Source: Bacteroidia bacterium
GTDB lineage: Bacteria > Bacteroidota > Bacteroidia > UKL13-3
Direction: 5' to 3'
DNA: 13,564 bases
NCBI GenBank assembly: GCA_019454865.1
Contig: JACFNJ010000049.1
Location: 1 to 13,564, forward strand
In this document: positions 5,466 through 11,430 of the stretch, piece by piece
Layout: every line of letters begins with the position of its first letter
How positions within the stretch are numbered: position 1 is the first letter of the stretch
Notes under the pieces: model-generated
The model's input: only the letters and a program-made list of their open reading frames with translations
What the model was told of the DNA's origin: nothing
The model's database searches: none
Program-made: the position numbers and the translations under genes

Positions 5466-5885
5466 ATGGCAAAACGTAGAAAAAAAGCGAACAAGGTTCG
5501 CAGAAGAAGTAGGAGCGGCATCGGGTTTGGTGCATCTTCAATGTTAATGAATGTTTTAGGCGTTACAGCCGGAGCTGTAATAGCAAAAAAAATCCCAAAA
5601 ATGTTACCTAATATGGATGCAAAAATAACCAATGCTGCTGCTGTTGTGGCTGGCGTGGTTGCTCCAAAGTTTATCAAAAATCCATTGGTTGCTGCTGTTG
5701 GTCAGGGTATGATTGCAGTAGGTGGCGTTGGTTTAGTTGGTAGTTTCTTACCGGCTTTAGGCGCAGCAGATGAAGTTTTAATTCTTTCCGGCACTGATGA
5801 TATTAATACTGTAAACGGTATTGATGAAATCAGTACTGTAAACGGATTAGACGAAATAGGAAACATTGATGATTTAGAAATGTAA
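5466..5885 (+). CDS. Arg-rich multi-helix membrane protein with acidic repeat tail
   Basis: A 139-residue protein in three parts. Residues 2-17 are a basic arm (A-K-R-R-K-K-A-N-K-V-R-R-R-S-R). Three hydrophobic Gly/Ala-rich segments follow at about 25-40, 54-70 and 73-97, likely membrane helices. Residues 108-139 are an acidic tail containing a repeated unit, T-V-N-G-I-D-E-I then S-T-V-N-G-L-D-E-I. A basic arm could face the genome and an acidic tail the capsid or outside, as in small membrane proteins of lipid-containing phages. It immediately precedes the likely major capsid gene. No named family is recognised. Confidence 0.7.
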   Translation: MAKRRKKANKVRRRSRSGIGFGASSMLMNVLGVTAGAVIAKKIPKMLPNMDAKITNAAAVVAGVVAPKFIKNPLVAAVGQGMIAVGGVGLVGSFLPALGAADEVLILSGTDDINTVNGIDEISTVNGLDEIGNIDDLEM

Positions 5886-5928
5886 AATAGTTTTTAAAAT
5901 TTTAATTCTTAAAAAATAAATAACAAAA

Positions 5929-6567
5929 ATGGCAACAATTAGCTCAGTAGGACTAAGACAGTCCCTTGCATTAATCAAAAAAGCGTACCAAAATGCAGGT
6001 CGCAACCCTATCACAACAGCAAGTGATTTAAAATTAATCGTTCCGGTTGTAACAAACAAAACATCTTACACTTTTCCTGTATTAGTGGGAGATGACACGT
6101 TTAACTTCCCAGAGGGAATTTTACTGAACCGTGCGGATGCTTTTACTGCAACCGAAATGGGTTTGTTTATAGGTAAAAAAACATCAGATAATGATACTAC
6201 CTATGATTTGTTTTCATACCCAAATAATGATGAGTTTGGCGCAACCGATTCAGACACTTTTAAAACACTGTTCAACCATGCAACTATTGACATAACAATT
6301 AACAATGTTCAGTATTTGCAAAACTATTCAGTTAGCCGTATGCGTACTGTTGGAATAACACAACAAAAAGTAGGTCAGCAAGAGGAGTTTAATGCAACAT
6401 ACGGTTTTTACCCAATGGTCCCAACCTTGCAATTTAGCGGAACAAACAAAAGCACGGTTACACTAAACCTGCCATCAAGCCTTACTGCTGCTGGATCGGG
6501 TTCTTATGTAATTATTTTACAGTTTAGAGGCTTTTTAAGTTTAGGAGCTTCAAACCTAAACAAATAG
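5929..6567 (+). CDS. Candidate major capsid protein (beta-rich, jelly-roll candidate)
   Basis: A 212-residue soluble protein beginning M-A-T-I-S-S-V-G-L-R-Q-S-L. After an N-terminal helix (about 8-22) it is dominated by alternating hydrophobic strands: L-K-L-I-V-P-V-V, T-S-Y-T-F-P-V-L-V, A-T-E-M-G-L-F-I-G, A-T-I-D-I-T-I-N-N-V, S-T-V-T-L-N-L-P, S-Y-V-I-I-L-Q-F-R-G-F. It has no Cys or membrane segment. It has the longest upstream gap in the operon (43 bp, A-rich) and is followed by a stable hairpin, as expected for an abundantly made protein. At 212 residues it is shorter than known double jelly-roll capsids (about 270 or more), so a single jelly roll is the better guess. The capsid assignment is inference from size, composition and position. 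Confidence 0.55.
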   Translation: MATISSVGLRQSLALIKKAYQNAGRNPITTASDLKLIVPVVTNKTSYTFPVLVGDDTFNFPEGILLNRADAFTATEMGLFIGKKTSDNDTTYDLFSYPNNDEFGATDSDTFKTLFNHATIDITINNVQYLQNYSVSRMRTVGITQQKVGQQEEFNATYGFYPMVPTLQFSGTNKSTVTLNLPSSLTAAGSGSYVIILQFRGFLSLGASNLNK

Positions 6568-6588
6568 TAGTTTTTAATTAGTTTTAAC

Positions 6589-6614
6589 TTCGGGGCTCAA
6601 AATTGCGCCCCGAA
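6589..6614 (+). promoter_or_regulatory. Hairpin between the two capsid-candidate genes
   Basis: TTCGGGGC (6589-6596) pairs with GCCCCGAA (6607-6614) around a 10-nt loop, a G-C-rich stem in an otherwise AT-rich region. No T run follows, so it is more likely a transcript-stabilising or attenuating structure after the capsid gene than a full terminator. Confidence 0.5.
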
Positions 6615-6629
6615 CTAAACCACAAAAAA

Positions 6630-7040
6630 ATGGCAAACAATTTTAAAATAAAAAATGCAGAGCTTGTAGAAGTGCAAGTACCAACGGGAAACACCAAACA
6701 GGTAATTTATTTTCCTGATTTACCAAATATTCGCACAAAACAAATTGAGGGTATTGAGGCGTATTCTGCAACCGAATTAACCAAAACGGTTTCGGGCAAT
6801 ACGGTGCAAGCGGAAGCAGATGTTGCAAGCGCAACACTAACCTTGTATTACGAGGGTGGCGAGTATTTTGTTGTACCACTTAATGCAATTAAACGCGTCA
6901 CAACAGGTATTTTTTACGGGGATATACCTGCACTAAATTCCCAAAAAATTGACTGGACAAAGTGTTATGTTACCTTAACAAATAACATTGCTAACTTTGC
7001 CGGAAAATCATTTGTGTTCAATGTTTATTACATAAGATAA
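6630..7040 (+). CDS. Second beta-rich structural protein (minor or second capsid candidate)
   Basis: A 136-residue protein started at ATG 6630 (M-A-N-N-F-K-I-K-N-A-E-L). The frame extends to a TTG at 6603, but that would use the 3' arm of the hairpin, so the ATG is preferred. It is almost all beta: V-E-V-Q-V-P-T-G, Q-V-I-Y-F-P-D-L, A-D-V-A-S-A-T-L-T-L-Y-Y-E-G-G-E-Y-F-V-V-P-L, C-Y-V-T-L-T-N-N and F-V-F-N-V-Y-Y-I-R. Directly after the capsid candidate and about two thirds its size, it could form the second single jelly roll of a two-capsomer shell, as in P23-77-type viruses, or a vertex/penton protein. No sequence family is recognised. Confidence 0.6.
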   Translation: MANNFKIKNAELVEVQVPTGNTKQVIYFPDLPNIRTKQIEGIEAYSATELTKTVSGNTVQAEADVASATLTLYYEGGEYFVVPLNAIKRVTTGIFYGDIPALNSQKIDWTKCYVTLTNNIANFAGKSFVFNVYYIR

Positions 7041-7045
7041 TTGCA

Positions 7046-7744
7046 ATGCTTACAGAATTTATAGGATTAGAGGCTATAAACAACAATTTGGAAAAGTTTA
7101 ACTTTGATGCAATTGGAGTTTATGACAAGAAACTTGAAAAATTTAAAAAGGTTTTATCTGAGGACGAAACCGAAGAAGATTTAATACTTGCTTTCAACGA
7201 GTGGGCGGACCGTATGCTGACCTCTAATCCTGCAAATTTTAAAACTTACAGCATACAGCTTTACGAGCTTCCAGAGGGTGCAAAAAAATTAAAGGGTACA
7301 ATATCTTTTACCTTTGCTTTGCAAGCTGCACCAGCCAACAACACCAGTAAAACGGATAAACCAACAAACTATATAACACCTAAAGAGCTTGAATTAGCTT
7401 TAGAAAACCAAAGATTAGAGTTTGAAAACAGCAGGCTATTACAACAAATAGAAGAACTTGAAACCGATAATGAAGAAGCAGAAGACGAAAAAAGCATTTC
7501 GGGAGTAATGAATGAAGCAATCATGAATAAATTACCACAACTAATAGACCTTGTTATTTCGGGTTTTTCAAAACCAAAACCACAGGTTGCCGGAATATCG
7601 GGCGCAACAGATGTAAATGCAATTATTGAAGAATTTAAAACAATAAATCCTGAAATTGAGCAAGACTTACAACGATTGCTCAATTTAGCAAAAAACAATC
7701 CGAGTTTGTTTAAAATGCTTATAACACAACTAAGAAGTATGTAA
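7046..7744 (+). CDS. Acidic coiled-coil structural protein, hypothetical
   Basis: A 232-residue protein with three parts. Residues 1-95 are mixed, with G-T-I-S-F-T-F-A-L-Q at 84-93. A Thr/Asn/Pro linker (95-110) follows. Residues 112-149 are a strongly acidic coiled coil (E-L-E-L-A-L-E-N-Q-R-L-E-F-E-N-S-R-L-L-Q-Q-I-E-E-L-E). The C-terminal part (150-232) is helical, with P-Q-L-I-D-L-V-I-S-G-F and L-Q-R-L-L-N-L-A-K-N-N-P. There is no membrane anchor. It starts five bases after the previous gene. The coiled coil suggests an oligomer: scaffold, spike base or bridge between capsid and membrane proteins. I do not recognise a family. Confidence 0.65.
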   Translation: MLTEFIGLEAINNNLEKFNFDAIGVYDKKLEKFKKVLSEDETEEDLILAFNEWADRMLTSNPANFKTYSIQLYELPEGAKKLKGTISFTFALQAAPANNTSKTDKPTNYITPKELELALENQRLEFENSRLLQQIEELETDNEEAEDEKSISGVMNEAIMNKLPQLIDLVISGFSKPKPQVAGISGATDVNAIIEEFKTINPEIEQDLQRLLNLAKNNPSLFKMLITQLRSM

Positions 7745-7746
7745 TA

Positions 7747-8226
7747 ATGGCACAACAAAAAATAGATTATAATATTTTATTAATTGGTGGATTGCTTATT
7801 GGAGGCTATTTTGTTATAAAGCCAATTTTAGAAAAATTAGGGCTAAAAGAAAGTAGTGCAGAAAAACAAGCAAAAGAAAAGTTGAAACAGCAAGAGGTTG
7901 TTTATAATATTTGGGGCGGAGTAGATAGTCTTATAAAAGCAGCAGGTACAAAAAAAACGGTAACGCTATTAACGGTTGCCGGAGCTGATTACTATGCCAA
8001 ACAAATAAACAATGCCTTTGGTATTACCAACGATGACGAGGAGCAAATTTATGGCGTTTTCAGGTCAATACGATACAAAAGCCAAGTAGCAAGCATTGTT
8101 ACAGCTTACTACAAACTGTTTAAAAAGGACCTACTAACAACACTAAAGTCAAAATTAAGCAAAGATGAGCTTAATGAGATAATTAATATAATAGAAACTA
8201 AACCACTTGGAATAAACAATAAATAG
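7747..8226 (+). CDS. Membrane-anchored annexin-repeat-like protein
   Basis: A 159-residue protein. Residues 8-27 (Y-N-I-L-L-I-G-G-L-L-I-G-G-Y-F-V-I) form an N-terminal membrane helix. Residues 33-55 are a charged linker. Residues about 79-148 resemble one annexin-type helical repeat: A-K-Q-I-N-N-A-F-G, D-D-E-E-Q-I-Y-G-V-F-R-S-I-R, Y-K-S-Q-V-A-S-I-V-T-A-Y-Y-K-L-F, K-D-L-L-T-T-L-K-S-K-L-S-K-D-E-L-N-E-I. Annexins bind acidic lipids, so an anchored copy would suit membrane association or curvature in a lipid-containing virion. The repeat likeness is by eye and convergent helical packing is possible. It starts two bases after the previous stop. Confidence 0.65.
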   Translation: MAQQKIDYNILLIGGLLIGGYFVIKPILEKLGLKESSAEKQAKEKLKQQEVVYNIWGGVDSLIKAAGTKKTVTLLTVAGADYYAKQINNAFGITNDDEEQIYGVFRSIRYKSQVASIVTAYYKLFKKDLLTTLKSKLSKDELNEIINIIETKPLGINNK

Positions 8227-8227
8227 T

Positions 8228-8494
8228 ATGAATTTTGAATTAGTAAAGTTTGATACAGTAACCAAAACATACAATACAAATGGTGCAATTCACACCGATG
8301 CCAAAGTTTTGGGTTATCATATAGTCAATACAGGGAGCTGTATTGTATGGGTTAATAATCTACCATTATACCCCAGCGGAGTATTAGATACTATGTATTC
8401 GGGATATAAAGATGCTTCATTGTATAATCTGCGCTTTGAAGTTGGTGGAATAAATCCTGAAGTAACAGTAATAACATTTAATCAGAAACAGTAA
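8228..8494 (+). CDS. Small beta-rich protein, possible vertex or spike component
   Basis: An 88-residue protein, mostly short strands: N-F-E-L-V-K-F-D-T-V, V-L-G-Y-H-I-V-N-T-G, C-I-V-W-V-N-N-L-P-L-Y, L-Y-N-L-R-F-E-V and E-V-T-V-I-T-F-N. There is no membrane segment or signal peptide. The stop TAA overlaps the next ATG (TAATG), so it is translationally coupled to the fibre-like gene that follows and may form a base for it. No family is recognised. Confidence 0.6.
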   Translation: MNFELVKFDTVTKTYNTNGAIHTDAKVLGYHIVNTGSCIVWVNNLPLYPSGVLDTMYSGYKDASLYNLRFEVGGINPEVTVITFNQKQ

Positions 8495-9036
8495 TGGCTA
8501 TATCTTCATATCCTCGCACAATTGTTCAAAACTCTGAAAAAAATAATAATCCAGAAAATGGATTATCATTAATGATATTTGATACTGTTTCGCAAAAATA
8601 TAAAGCTGCTACGGATGCGACTTTTACCGGTGGTGGTGGTGATGCAACAGCAGCAAACCAAACGTTGCAAATAGTGGAAGCGCAACTCACAAACACCTTA
8701 CTAAGCACCGCTGTTTCAAACGGCAAATCTTTAGCCGATTTAGATACGGCTTTAAGTCTTTTAAATGCAATATTAGTGCAAATCAATGGTGGCACACACG
8801 GCAGTATATTATACTCCTCAGATAGTGGAGTCGTAACGGGAAAAACTATAAAAAAACTGGTTGTTAATAGCGACTGTTCTTTTTCTGTGTTGGTTGATAG
8901 TGGCAATAATGATCTTGTTACAATGTTTGGATTGTCAGGTAAAACACTCAAGAGCGGTTCTGTTATATTGCCAATAGGCAGCAATACTATAACGGAATTA
9001 ACTGTTTCTGATGGTGATGTTTTAGCTTATGAGTAA
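8494..9036 (+). CDS. Spike/fibre-like protein (receptor-binding candidate)
   Basis: A 180-residue protein. Residues 1-44 begin with a likely attachment region that includes S-L-M-I-F-D-T-V-S-Q-K-Y. A flexible G-G-G-G-D-A-T-A-A-N-Q linker (46-56) leads into a helix (54-95; N-Q-T-L-Q-I-V-E-A-Q-L), and then a beta-rich Ser/Val/Leu C-terminal domain (105-180). A D-A-T-A-A-N-Q segment before a heptad-like helix is common in phage tail fibres and other trimeric adhesins. In a tailless virus this would be the vertex spike that meets the host. The role is inferred from architecture; there is no detectable enzymatic motif. Confidence 0.6.
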   Translation: MAISSYPRTIVQNSEKNNNPENGLSLMIFDTVSQKYKAATDATFTGGGGDATAANQTLQIVEAQLTNTLLSTAVSNGKSLADLDTALSLLNAILVQINGGTHGSILYSSDSGVVTGKTIKKLVVNSDCSFSVLVDSGNNDLVTMFGLSGKTLKSGSVILPIGSNTITELTVSDGDVLAYE

Positions 9037-9038
9037 CA

Positions 9039-9224
9039 ATGAACACAACAGGCAACGAAACAGCAATATTATTAGTAATATCATGGGTAAATTATATCAT
9101 CAGCCACTTGTTACAAGATGCAATACTTAACAAGGTTGCTCTGATATTAACAATAATAGGCAGCTTCACTTACATTATACTTAATATTAAAAAAATATTC
9201 ACAAATGGAAACAACAAACAATAA
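9039..9224 (+). CDS. Small two-helix membrane protein, holin candidate
   Basis: A 61-residue protein with two predicted membrane helices at about 9-26 (A-I-L-L-V-I-S-W-V-N-Y-I-I-S) and 31-50 (K-V-A-L-I-L-T-I-I-G-S-F-T-Y-I-I-L), a short polar N-terminus and a basic tail (K-K-I-F-T-N-G-N-N-K-Q). That is the shape of class II holins. Its last 20 bp overlap the next gene, also a small membrane protein, and the muramidase-like gene follows, so this is probably a lysis cassette. A structural membrane protein is the alternative. Confidence 0.6.
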   Translation: MNTTGNETAILLVISWVNYIISHLLQDAILNKVALILTIIGSFTYIILNIKKIFTNGNNKQ

Positions 9225-9474
9225 AGAGCTTTTTAAAGAGCCTAAAAAAAAGTTTAAAAATACACTTGTAGGGAAAGTGTTAATTGGTGCTGCGGATGCT
9301 TTTACGGGTGGCACGGTTAGTAATCTGGTTTATTCAGATGAAAATAAACAATCCGGTTATATTGACTGGCAAAGAGCCGGAGCAAGTATTTCTACTATTA
9401 TACTAATAATTGCTTATATTAGCGGAAAAATACAATTAAACGATTTAGTAAATGTTTTAAATTTATTAAAATAA
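9205..9474 (+). CDS. Small membrane protein, second holin-like or lysis accessory protein
   Basis: An 89-residue protein. The N-terminal third is charged (K-E-L-F-K-E-P-K-K-K-F-K), followed by V-G-K-V-L-I-G-A-A-D-A-F-T-G-G-T-V-S-N. One membrane helix lies at about 58-75 (A-S-I-S-T-I-I-L-I-I-A-Y-I-S-G), then a short amphipathic tail. The start at 9205 lies inside the upstream gene (20-bp overlap), and the stop overlaps the next ATG (TAATG), so all three lysis-region genes are coupled. I associate similar A-D-A-F-T-G-G proteins with Bacteroidota phages, but no function is proven. Confidence 0.65.
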   Translation: METTNNKELFKEPKKKFKNTLVGKVLIGAADAFTGGTVSNLVYSDENKQSGYIDWQRAGASISTIILIIAYISGKIQLNDLVNVLNLLK

Positions 9475-10025
9475 TGGCTGTATCATTCTTAAACAATCCT
9501 AATGTACCAAGGGGCATACGGAATAATAATCCTGGAAACCTAAGACGTACCGGAATTGACTGGCAGGGAAAAATACCGTTGGTGCAAAGTACTGATAACG
9601 CATTTGAACAATTTCAAAACATTCATTACGGATTACGGGCAATGGCTACCGATATTACCAACGATATTGTTTTGAAAAAATTAAACACTATTGAAAAACT
9701 TGTTACGCAATACGCTCCACCGAATGAGAACGATACAACAGCATACATTAAATATGTTTCTAAAAACGTAGGCATTAAACCCAATACAATTATTTCGTTA
9801 TCACAAGAGGTGTTAAAAAAAATAATGCTTGCAAAAATAAAATTGGAAAATGGAGAAAACTACGTTGCATCACTATTGCCGGACATAGGCAATATGACTG
9901 ATACAGCAATAGCAGCAATGAACGAAAGCACAAAAGCACGATTAACAGAGACAAAAATTATAAACATAGCACCAATGCTGATAATAGGTTTAACTTTAGG
10001 TTTTTTTTTATTGAAATCCAGATAA
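9474..10025 (+). CDS. Membrane-anchored muramidase/transglycosylase-like virion protein
   Basis: A 183-residue protein. Residues 14-24, G-I-R-N-N-N-P-G-N-L-R, are the signature shared by a group of phage structural lytic proteins and lysozyme-like domains. It is followed by F-E-Q-F-Q-N-I-H-Y-G-L-R-A-M at 44-57, L-V-T-Q-Y-A-P-P-N-E-N-D-T-T-A-Y-I at 76-92, and V-G-I-K-P-N. This order (R-x-N-N-P-G-N, F-x-x-F, Y-A-P-x-x-E-N-x-T-x-x-Y) fits the family well, with E85 a candidate catalytic acid. Residues 163-180 are a C-terminal membrane helix with a K-S-R tail. An anchored form fits peptidoglycan opening during entry, as in membrane-containing phages, though its position after the holin-like genes also allows a lysis role. 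It is last in the late operon. Confidence 0.8.
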   Translation: MAVSFLNNPNVPRGIRNNNPGNLRRTGIDWQGKIPLVQSTDNAFEQFQNIHYGLRAMATDITNDIVLKKLNTIEKLVTQYAPPNENDTTAYIKYVSKNVGIKPNTIISLSQEVLKKIMLAKIKLENGENYVASLLPDIGNMTDTAIAAMNESTKARLTETKIINIAPMLIIGLTLGFFLLKSR

Positions 10026-10070
10026 AATATTACAACCTTTCTTTATTATTCTTTTGACTGCCGTACTATT

Positions 10071-10289
10071 TTAGTTTAATTTTTTTAGCTTAATGTTGGG
10101 TTTTTCTATATCACGCAAATAGTGTTCGAAGCCATCGGCATTGATTTGATATAGTTTTCCGTCTTTTTCTATTACCATTGGTATTTTGGCTGCTTGCGCT
10201 TTTTGATTGGCTTTGTATGTACCCAAAAATGCTGCCTTTGCTAAACGACCAACTATTAAACGCTCAATTATATATTCATCTTTTTGCAT
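10071..10289 (-). CDS. Small reverse-strand hypothetical protein
   Basis: A 72-residue protein on the opposite strand to all other element genes, convergent with the late operon (45 bp between stops). Residues 1-32 are helical and basic (E-R-L-I-V-G-R-L-A-K-A-A-F-L-G-T-Y-K-A-N-Q-K-A-Q). The C-terminal half holds I-P-M-V-I-E-K-D-G-K-L-Y-Q-I-N-A-D-G, a beta hairpin of a type I have seen in small unnamed Bacteroidota proteins. A TAAGTTTG -7 box ends four bases before the ATG. A repressor or maintenance role in the integrated state is possible because it would be transcribed apart from the lytic operons; this is inference. Confidence 0.65.
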   Translation of the reverse strand: MQKDEYIIERLIVGRLAKAAFLGTYKANQKAQAAKIPMVIEKDGKLYQINADGFEHYLRDIEKPNIKLKKLN

Positions 10290-10293
10290 AGTA

Positions 10294-10301
10294 CAAACTT
10301 A
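10294..10301 (-). promoter_or_regulatory. -7 box for the reverse-strand gene
   Basis: The minus strand reads TAAGTTTG, an exact TAnnTTTG match, ending at 10294 with the ATG at 10289. No clear -33 TTTG is seen at the right distance. A transcript started here would have almost no leader. Confidence 0.45.
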
Positions 10302-10373
10302 GTTTATTTTTACTTCTTCTTTCATCTCCTCCTCATTTTGGGTGGCTAATTCCTCTTCCCAAACATCTGCCAA
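10299..10373 (-). CDS. Possible 24-aa acidic peptide or gene remnant
   Basis: A minus-strand frame from a TTG at 10373 to TAA at 10299-10301 reads M-A-D-V-W-E-E-E-L-A-T-Q-N-E-E-E-M-K-E-E-V-K-I-N. The frame stays open back to a TAG at 10389-10391 but has no ATG at its start. The composition looks coding and it ends ten bases before the ATG of the next minus-strand gene, so it may be a short leader peptide or the decayed end of a longer gene. Confidence 0.3.
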   Translation of the reverse strand: MADVWEEELATQNEEEMKEEVKIN

Positions 10374-10441
10374 TATTTGGATAGTTTTCTATTTTTTTTT
10401 TATTGGTTTACAATATTTTACAAGATTTATAAAAACATTGC

Positions 10442-10473
10442 TTGCAAAATACTTGCACATTACCATACATTTG
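10442..10473 (+). promoter_or_regulatory. Early operon promoter
   Basis: A -33 TTG (10442-10444), a 21-nt spacer and TACATTTG (10466-10473) match the Bacteroidota promoter consensus well. It lies 34 bp before the ATG at 10508 in the AT-rich gap (10374-10507) that separates the reverse-strand gene from the replication genes. That gap carries no gene that I can support and is the natural control region of the element. Confidence 0.65.
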
Positions 10474-10507
10474 AACAACCAATTTTTAAAAACACAATAA
10501 AACCAAC

Positions 10508-10846
10508 ATGAACACAATACGTAATCTATTACCAACACAAGATCGCCTGTTTAGTGCGCTCGATGTTACGACATGGGATGAACTATGTTATTCTTATAAT
10601 GGCAACATGATAACAATTACACCAAAAAAAAACATAAGCACGTACAATGTGCCTGTTAATATTTGGAGGCTTTACAATTACAAAATATTAATGTGGTATC
10701 CTATATATCCGAGTAGGGTTATAATAATTGATATATCCGGGATATTATACAACAATATATCACACCAGTTTAAGCGAGATTTTTTTGAACTTTTGAGGCT
10801 TATAAAAATACATAATGTAACAACAATTGACGAATATTTGAAATGA
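10508..10846 (+). CDS. Hypothetical early protein
   Basis: A 112-residue protein, first in the early operon. It has an N-terminal helix, then strands and an aromatic-rich middle (V-N-I-W-R-L-Y-N-Y-K-I-L-M-W-Y-P-I-Y-P), then R-V-I-I-I-D-I-S-G-I-L-Y and a helical C-terminus (R-D-F-F-E-L-L-R-L-I-K). There is no membrane segment and no HUH or other Rep motif. The stop TGA overlaps the next ATG (ATGA), coupling it to the RHH gene. I do not recognise it. Position suggests a role in control or early replication. Confidence 0.6.
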   Translation: MNTIRNLLPTQDRLFSALDVTTWDELCYSYNGNMITITPKKNISTYNVPVNIWRLYNYKILMWYPIYPSRVIIIDISGILYNNISHQFKRDFFELLRLIKIHNVTTIDEYLK

Positions 10847-10989
10847 AAAATCAAAAAAAATACACGTTCATACTGAACGAACAGACCATTGAGGATTTGC
10901 GAAAAATCGCAACAAAAAAAGAACGGAGCTTAAACTACATTGTTTCATTAATCCTTGACAAATATGCAAAAACACATTCAAAACAATGA
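10843..10989 (+). CDS. 48-aa ribbon-helix-helix (CopG/Arc-like) regulator of the element
   Basis: A short gene reading M-K-N-Q-K-K-Y-T-F-I-L-N-E-Q-T-I-E-D-L-R-K-I-A. It has the RHH plan: a strand (K-Y-T-F-I-L-N, residues 6-12), helix 1 (about 14-25), a turn with K-K-E-R-S-L, and helix 2 (about 29-41; N-Y-I-V-S-L-I-L-D-K-Y). Proteins of this type bind DNA as dimers through the strand and often control plasmid or phage copy number and early promoters. It overlaps the upstream gene by 4 nt (ATGA) and the downstream gene by 26 nt. It is a good candidate for the element's own repressor. Confidence 0.75.
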   Translation: MKNQKKYTFILNEQTIEDLRKIATKKERSLNYIVSLILDKYAKTHSKQ

Positions 10990-11170
10990 AGCCGTTTTGT
11001 TTTTTAGAAGGTCTTATTATTATTCGCGAAAACGGCATTTCCGCTCATTCCCTGAACGAATAGAGAACGCAAAAAAAATTACAATCACACACATACTTAA
11101 CAATTGTCAATGCTTCAATTGTATGGATGTAGCTTATTATATTCACGAACTTAATTTTTTCACAAAATGA
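10964..11170 (+). CDS. Small basic hypothetical early protein
   Basis: A 68-residue protein started at ATG 10964 (M-Q-K-H-I-Q-N-N-E-A-V-L-F-F). A TTG at 10955 would add three residues and is less likely. It is rich in aromatic and basic residues (R-R-S-Y-Y-Y-S-R-K-R-H-F-R-S-F) and has C-Q-C-F-N-C near the end, a possible metal site. It overlaps the RHH gene by 26 nt in another frame, and its TGA overlaps the next ATG (ATGA). The chain of overlaps supports translation; the function is unknown. Confidence 0.5.
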   Translation: MQKHIQNNEAVLFFRRSYYYSRKRHFRSFPERIENAKKITITHILNNCQCFNCMDVAYYIHELNFFTK

Positions 11171-11424
11171 TACAGCTAAAACCATATATTAGCCCTGAGC
11201 TATCAGTTAAGATAGACGAATTAGAATTAAACCTAAAAGATCTATATGATAATGTTTTATTAAAACTGAAACACGAAATAGATAGAATGGAGCAAGGTAA
11301 AGACAAGTATATTGCGCAGAAGCAATTAAATAATATAGTTGATGTATTGAACCAATATGAATACATACAACAAGTGTTGCTACTATATTGTAAAAGCCAT
11401 TACGAGAAAACAAAAAACAATTAA
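11167..11424 (+). CDS. Helical hypothetical early protein
   Basis: An 85-residue, almost fully helical protein (S-V-K-I-D-E-L-E-L-N-L-K-D-L-Y-D-N-V-L-L-K-L-K-H-E-I-D-R-M), probably a helical hairpin or coiled coil. It sits just before the replicative ATPase gene (6 bp gap), so it could be a loader or partner of that ATPase. That is inferred from position only. No family is recognised. Confidence 0.6.
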   Translation: MIQLKPYISPELSVKIDELELNLKDLYDNVLLKLKHEIDRMEQGKDKYIAQKQLNNIVDVLNQYEYIQQVLLLYCKSHYEKTKNN

Positions 11425-11430
11425 TGAACA

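Noticed and set aside
5886..5928. Separate promoter for the capsid-candidate gene
   Set aside because: The gap is A/T-rich but has no TAnnTTTG box with a spaced TTTG, so transcription probably comes from upstream.
5929..6567. Double jelly-roll major capsid protein
   Set aside because: At 212 residues it is clearly shorter than known double jelly-roll capsids; a single jelly roll is kept as the hypothesis.
8526..8984. Minus-strand 152-aa frame
   Set aside because: It is a shadow of the fibre-like gene, with no leader or operon context on that strand.
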